Shown here: positions 42,258 to 45,563 of the stretch, piece after piece
Position numbering within the stretch: position 1 is the first letter of the stretch
Layout of the letters: each line of letters opens with the position of its first letter
Source: Candidatus Gastranaerophilales bacterium
GTDB lineage: Bacteria; Cyanobacteriota; Vampirovibrionia; Gastranaerophilales; Gastranaerophilaceae
Direction: 5' to 3'
Length of the DNA stretch: 45,563 nucleotides
Assembly (NCBI GenBank): GCA_944324435.1
Contig: CALUWH010000015.1
Location: 1-45,563 of the forward strand
Position numbers and translations under genes: made by a program
Notes under the pieces: model-generated
Told to the model about the DNA's origin: nothing
Seen by the model: the letters and a program-made list of their open reading frames with translations, nothing else
Database searches by the model: none

Positions 42258-43109
42258 TTAGGCAAAAACTTTAACGCAGTAAAGGCGGCCACTTTGAGCT
42301 TTCGCAACAGCAGAAAGCTTACCTTTATATGTTAATATAATAAGCCCGTTTTCTAAATCAGTATCCAACGGCATGCCATGCGAAACTCTTTCTTTTTCCG
42401 TTTCATTAAGCTCATATTTGGGGTAATCAAGATATTCAAGCGGAGAAAGAAGATTTACCTCAACATCTTGTATTGTCTTTAAATCTTCCAATTTTACAGC
42501 CCCTTCAGCAGAGAAGTCTCCTGCTTTAACCCTTGCGAGTTTAGCCAAAAAGCCGTAAGTACCAAGCGCTTCGCCCAAATCATTTGCAATCGAGCGGATA
42601 TAGGTGCCCTTTGAGCATTCAATGTAAAGCTCAAGAACTTTCATCTCCTCATCAAAGCTCAAAAGTCTAATCTCTTTTATTTCGACTTCTCTTGGCTGAA
42701 TATCAATCGCTTCACCGGCACGCGCATATTCATACAGTTTTTTGCCGTTAACCTTCAAGGCCGAATATATAGGAGGAGTTTGTAAGATTTTACCCTGAAA
42801 ACGTTCTATTGCTTTTTCCAATTCATAAGCTGAAACTCGCTTGTCGGAAGTTTTTACAACATCACCTTCAATATCATAAGTTGTTGTTGATTGACCAAGC
42901 TGGATAGTGCCAATATAGGCTTTATCATGGTTAAGGTATTCAATAAGCCGTGTTGCTTTTCCGATACAAACAGGCAGAACTCCTTCCGCAAACGGATCCA
43001 GAGTCCCTGTATGTCCGATTTGCTTAATTTTAGTCACACGTCTTAATATTGCAACCACATCGTGAGATGTTTTGCCTTTGGGTTTATAGACATTCAAAAA
43101 ACCGAACAT
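42258..43109 (-). CDS. truB: tRNA pseudouridine(55) synthase TruB
   Basis: Enzyme of 283 residues making pseudouridine 55 in the T loop of tRNAs. GHTGTLDPFAEGVLP holds catalytic Asp38; LNVYKPKGKTSHDVV, TYDIEGDV and CSKGTYIRSIANDLGE are family blocks. The C-terminal PUA-like part is short. It directly abuts rbfA, as in the common nusA-infB-rbfA-truB order, but infB lies 30 kb away. AAAGGTG is the ribosome site. Confidence 0.95.
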   Translation of the reverse strand: MFGFLNVYKPKGKTSHDVVAILRRVTKIKQIGHTGTLDPFAEGVLPVCIGKATRLIEYLNHDKAYIGTIQLGQSTTTYDIEGDVVKTSDKRVSAYELEKAIERFQGKILQTPPIYSALKVNGKKLYEYARAGEAIDIQPREVEIKEIRLLSFDEEMKVLELYIECSKGTYIRSIANDLGEALGTYGFLAKLARVKAGDFSAEGAVKLEDLKTIQDVEVNLLSPLEYLDYPKYELNETEKERVSHGMPLDTDLENGLIILTYKGKLSAVAKAQSGRLYCVKVFA

Positions 43110-43457
43110 TTATTTGATTTCACCTTTAGAAATTTTATCAATAAGGTCAAGCACTTTTGAGCCTTGCTCCAAACCGTCTGAAAATACGAATTTAATCTCC
43201 GGTGTTACTCTAAGCCTTATACGTTTCCCAACTTCATACCGAACTTTTCCGGTATTTTTTTCAATAATTTCTTTATCCTTTTCTACCTGTTCCGGTGTGC
43301 CGAAAACACTGTATATGACCTTTGCAAAAGAATTATCGTGAGAAACTTCCACATCAACTACGGAAACAACTCCTTCAAGTCCTCTGATTTCTTTTCTTAT
43401 AATATCTGATATGTCGCGCATTAATTCTTTTCTTACACGTTCATTTCTTAATGACAT
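43110..43457 (-). CDS. rbfA: ribosome-binding factor A
   Basis: KH-fold 30S maturation factor of 115 residues. NERVRKELMRDISDIIRKEI, VSVVDVEVSHDNSFAKVIYS and VGKRIRLRVTPEIKFVFSD are the conserved blocks. AAGGAGAT precedes the ATG. It heads the rbfA-truB pair behind an extended -10 promoter. Confidence 0.95.
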   Translation of the reverse strand: MSLRNERVRKELMRDISDIIRKEIRGLEGVVSVVDVEVSHDNSFAKVIYSVFGTPEQVEKDKEIIEKNTGKVRYEVGKRIRLRVTPEIKFVFSDGLEQGSKVLDLIDKISKGEIK

Positions 43458-43484
43458 TTTATCTCCTTAATTATATATGACTCT

Positions 43485-43511
43485 ATTATATCATGAACAG
43501 TCTGGTTGCAA
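43485..43511 (-). promoter_or_regulatory. promoter of rbfA-truB
   Basis: On the minus strand TTGCAA (43511-43506), a 15-base spacer and an extended -10 TGATATAAT ending at 43485. This lies about 28 bases before the rbfA ATG. Confidence 0.6.
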
Positions 43512-43529
43512 AATTATCACACGGAATAT

Positions 43530-43569
43530 TCTCTCCGGAGAGATTTAGTGTCAGCCAAGCAGATGCTTG
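43530..43569 (-). other. two palindromes between the GT39-like gene and rbfA
   Basis: A perfect 14-base palindrome TCTCTCCGGAGAGA (43530-43543) and an inverted repeat CAAGCA-GA-TGCTTG (43556-43569) lie downstream of the glycosyltransferase stop and upstream of the rbfA promoter. They could end the glycosyltransferase transcript, though no T-run follows, or be operator-like sites. Confidence 0.35.
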
Positions 43570-43592
43570 CTCTGATTGATGTGATTATGCCG

Positions 43593-45065
43593 CTAGTTTT
43601 TTAAATAAATCAGATAAGAGTCGCGCTCTTTTTTATAATAGAAGATTTGTTTATCTTTAAGCCACTCAAAAACATAAGGATATATTGGAGACGCAGCAAA
43701 ATCTTTTACCATATATATCCAAATTTTCTGCCCCTTTTTTATATTATCAAAGTATTCGTTGGATGATATCATTAAATAGACATTGTCGGTTTTAAAGTGC
43801 AAACTTGATGAGTAGAACAAATAACTGGAAGCAGATGCAGTGTTACTTAAAATAATATCATTTTGAGGATTGAATTTTTCTTTTAAAATACGCATTAAAT
43901 TTTTTGCTGAATGTGTATAAAAAAATTCACTATTTGTAATATCTTTAAAATAATTATAATTATATTGATAAAATCCTAGTACAAAACATAATAATGCAAG
44001 AACAAATGTATATGATTTAAATTTATAATAATCTAAAGGTTTGATAAACAATATTATAAGACACGGCGTAAAATATAATGCTACACGTCCGACAAATGGG
44101 TACAAATGTAATAACGAAGCCAAAAGAATCAGTCCTAACGTATATAAAATATATTTTGAAAAACAGTTTTTAGAAGAATTATCAAAAAAACAGAGCCCGG
44201 CCCCCCACAATAAAAGTCCAAGAGAAAAACAATTTATTATATTCGGATAAAAATTATACTTAAAGTTTGTTGTCAAAATTTGCAAAAATCCCCTAAGCGA
44301 GAAATCAAAAAAACCATCATTCCAGTAACCTGGAAATTCTTCTAATAAATTAACTTGTGAAGGATGAAGGTTAATAATATAATAAACAAACATTAATAAA
44401 CCGAAGGGAATAAAAATAGATACAAACCTGATATAAAACTCTCTTTTTTTTATATTGTTTATAAAATTCAGGATGCCCCAGCCTCCTATAAAAAATACCG
44501 CCGGAAGAGAGATAAATGGTATTAAAGAGATGGCAGCAGCAGTAATAACTGTTCGCTTTAGACTAAGTGAAGCAATATTCAACCTTGGCAAATAATATAA
44601 ACACAATAAGCATATCAATACATCGCTTGAATACTGTTTAAAAATAGCTGAAAAGGCTAGAAAAGGACGAATTAGGCTGAATATAAGTAATGCTAGCAAG
44701 ACAGAAACTTTCTTTTCAAAATACTGAGCCGTAATTTTATAAAAAACAAAAAGAGATGCTATACTGCAAACAAAAGGTATAAATTTTAAAATATATTCTT
44801 TGTAACCGAATAAATATGCTAAAAGTTTAGCTATAATTAAAAATATTGGTGGGGCAGATTGAGCTTCACCCAGAGGCAAAAATACCTGCCCGATATTCTT
44901 ACCCAAAAGTGTCAGTATTAATCTGCACTCATCATCTTCAAAGCTGCCATTGGACATAAAAAGATAAGTTCTGATTGATATTGCAAAAATAAAAATAACA
45001 GCTACGGCTAAATAGTACCAACTCTTTTTATCTATAAAGCTACTCGAATTTTCAAAAAATTTCAT
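43593..45065 (-). CDS. GT39-like polytopic membrane glycosyltransferase
   Basis: Membrane protein of 490 residues with roughly ten hydrophobic helices. The first outer loop has SFEDDECRL, the acidic pair typical of the GT-C fold (ArnT/PMT, GT39 family), which moves a sugar from a polyprenyl-phosphate donor. A periplasmic C-terminal part (about 395-490) has mixed strands and helices (NDIILSNTASASSYLFYSSS). Target and donor are unknown; surface polysaccharide, lipid or pilin are options. I use the ATG at 45065; the frame extends 46 codons upstream in unlikely sequence. No strong Shine-Dalgarno is seen. It is more AT-rich than its neighbours. Confidence 0.78.
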   Translation of the reverse strand: MKFFENSSSFIDKKSWYYLAVAVIFIFAISIRTYLFMSNGSFEDDECRLILTLLGKNIGQVFLPLGEAQSAPPIFLIIAKLLAYLFGYKEYILKFIPFVCSIASLFVFYKITAQYFEKKVSVLLALLIFSLIRPFLAFSAIFKQYSSDVLICLLCLYYLPRLNIASLSLKRTVITAAAISLIPFISLPAVFFIGGWGILNFINNIKKREFYIRFVSIFIPFGLLMFVYYIINLHPSQVNLLEEFPGYWNDGFFDFSLRGFLQILTTNFKYNFYPNIINCFSLGLLLWGAGLCFFDNSSKNCFSKYILYTLGLILLASLLHLYPFVGRVALYFTPCLIILFIKPLDYYKFKSYTFVLALLCFVLGFYQYNYNYFKDITNSEFFYTHSAKNLMRILKEKFNPQNDIILSNTASASSYLFYSSSLHFKTDNVYLMISSNEYFDNIKKGQKIWIYMVKDFAASPIYPYVFEWLKDKQIFYYKKERDSYLIYLKN

Positions 45066-45249
45066 ATTCTTTTTGTATATTAAATTCTCATATAAGTCAA
45101 TAAAAAGTGTGTTAATACATAATGTTCCAATAACAGAATGCTTTGACGCTTGCTTCCGGCAGCGACACGGGGAGAGGCTGAACCTGCCCAATAATTCTCC
45201 CAATCATTTACCCCTCGTTTGAATTTGTGTAAGTTATAATAATAAAAAA

Positions 45250-45323
45250 TCGGGATGACAGGATTCGAACCTGCGGCCCCCGCGACCCGAACACGGTGCG
45301 CTACCAAGCTGCGCTACATCCCG
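45250..45323 (-). tRNA. tRNA-Pro (anticodon CGG)
   Basis: Cloverleaf on the minus strand from 45323. The acceptor stem CGGGATG pairs with CATCCCG, the D arm contains GCGCAGCTTGGTAGCGC, and the anticodon stem CCGTG pairs with CGCGG (one U-G) around loop TTCGGGT with anticodon CGG (45289-45287). The T arm is GCAGGTTCGAATCCTGT. The discriminator is A at 45250; CCA is not encoded and a T6 run follows, which may terminate transcription. It reads CCG codons. Confidence 0.95.
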
Positions 45324-45563
45324 ATACAATATTCAATTTTCACTTTTTGGGCGCAGCTTGGTAGATATCTCTATACGGCTCGCCGAACATTCTGTTCGGA
45401 CTCGCCTTCCTCCGTTCGAAACAATACTTAATCGTTTCTCCGGAGTCCTTGCTACATCCCGATATAATATTTAATTTTTACTTTTGGGGCGCAGCTTGGT
45501 AGATATCTCTATACGGCTCGCCGAACATTCTGTTCGGACTCGCCTTCCTCCGTTCGAAACGAT
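45313..45563. repeat. 138-bp tandem repeat with tRNA-Pro-derived ends
   Basis: Unit 1 is 45313-45450 and unit 2 is 45451-45563, cut by the window edge; they differ at only a few positions. Each begins with GCTACATCCCGAT, which in unit 1 is the 5' end of the tRNA gene, and contains GCGCAGCTTGGTAG, the tRNA-Pro D arm in inverted orientation. Between lie several inverted repeats: CCGAACA-TTC-TGTTCGG, GGACTC...GAGTCC and CTCCG...CGGAG on the minus strand. The repeat lies upstream of the tRNA on its own strand, so it may be promoter-proximal leader, an element inserted beside a tRNA, or a family of structured RNA repeats. Confidence 0.8.

Noticed and set aside
45080-45307. 75-residue frame overlapping tRNA-Pro
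   Set aside because: It runs through the tRNA gene antiparallel signals and tRNA bases; no coding support.
45351-45420. Second tRNA gene on the plus strand
   Set aside because: A D-arm-like word and a GTTCGAA-like word are present, but no acceptor or anticodon stem can be formed.
1-45563. Circular molecule
   Set aside because: The two ends are not the same repeat, so no overlap supports circularity.

Overview
The window is AT-rich bacterial chromosome. Gene content and protein style best fit an uncultured gut relative of Cyanobacteria, the Gastranaerophilales / Vampirovibrionia (formerly Melainabacteria). Supporting signs are several class III prepilin-like proteins with the GFTLAE N-terminus, short lineage-specific proteins starting MKVQ..., a ShlB/FhaC-type outer-membrane porin (hence a double membrane), and bacterial house-keeping genes. 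This placement is inference from recollected family style; no search was run. Both window ends lie inside repeats that recur elsewhere in the window, so it may be a complete assembly contig.

Layout. 1-0.5 kb: a modular simple-sequence repeat array. 0.5-3.7 kb (minus): prepilin, PC4-like protein, histidine kinase and response regulator. 3.8-6.6 kb (minus): CoA-disulfide-reductase-like flavoenzyme and the RseP site-2 protease. 6.8-10.2 kb (plus): acyltransferase, motA, motB and an unknown gene. 10.2-14.0 kb (minus): prfA-ylxR-infB. 14.1-15.9 kb (minus): ShlB-like porin. 16.2-20.1 kb (plus): small unknown, TPR protein, GAF-GGDEF cyclase, tsaE, tsaB. 20.1-24.6 kb: the most interesting locus. A small Tyr-Gly/Cys-rich precursor peptide, a PqqD-like recognition protein and a SPASM radical SAM enzyme form a compact RiPP operon behind a good promoter, with a divergent GNAT-like gene upstream and a SEC-C protein downstream. 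24.6-25.2 kb: a second repeat array, palindromes and a large-loop hairpin. 25.2-26.8 kb: a prepilin gene whose frame breaks at a T6 slippery run.

26.9-36.9 kb (minus): a tight ten-gene run ftsY-mutS2-aroE-ClpX-zinc-finger protein-HEAT-like protein-ruvX-DUF1292-ClpN-repeat protein-tilS-hpt. 36.9-37.1 kb: third repeat array. 37.1-43.5 kb: nusB, deoB, ferredoxin, TatD-associated radical SAM protein, unknown, maf, S1-domain protein, truB, rbfA. 43.6-45.1 kb: GT39-like membrane glycosyltransferase. 45.25-45.56 kb: tRNA-Pro(CGG) preceded by 138-bp tandem repeats built partly from tRNA-Pro sequence.

How it works together. Much of the window is translation and RNA maintenance (infB, prfA, ylxR, rbfA, truB, tilS, tsaE, tsaB, S1 protein, tRNA-Pro), envelope functions (RseP, acyltransferase, porin, FtsY) and signalling. 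The usual nusA-ylxR-infB-rbfA-truB operon is split into two pieces about 30 kb apart. The leading candidate for an undescribed system is the RiPP operon, whose core carries AYG, PYG and PYG motifs resembling splicease (tyramine-excising) substrates.
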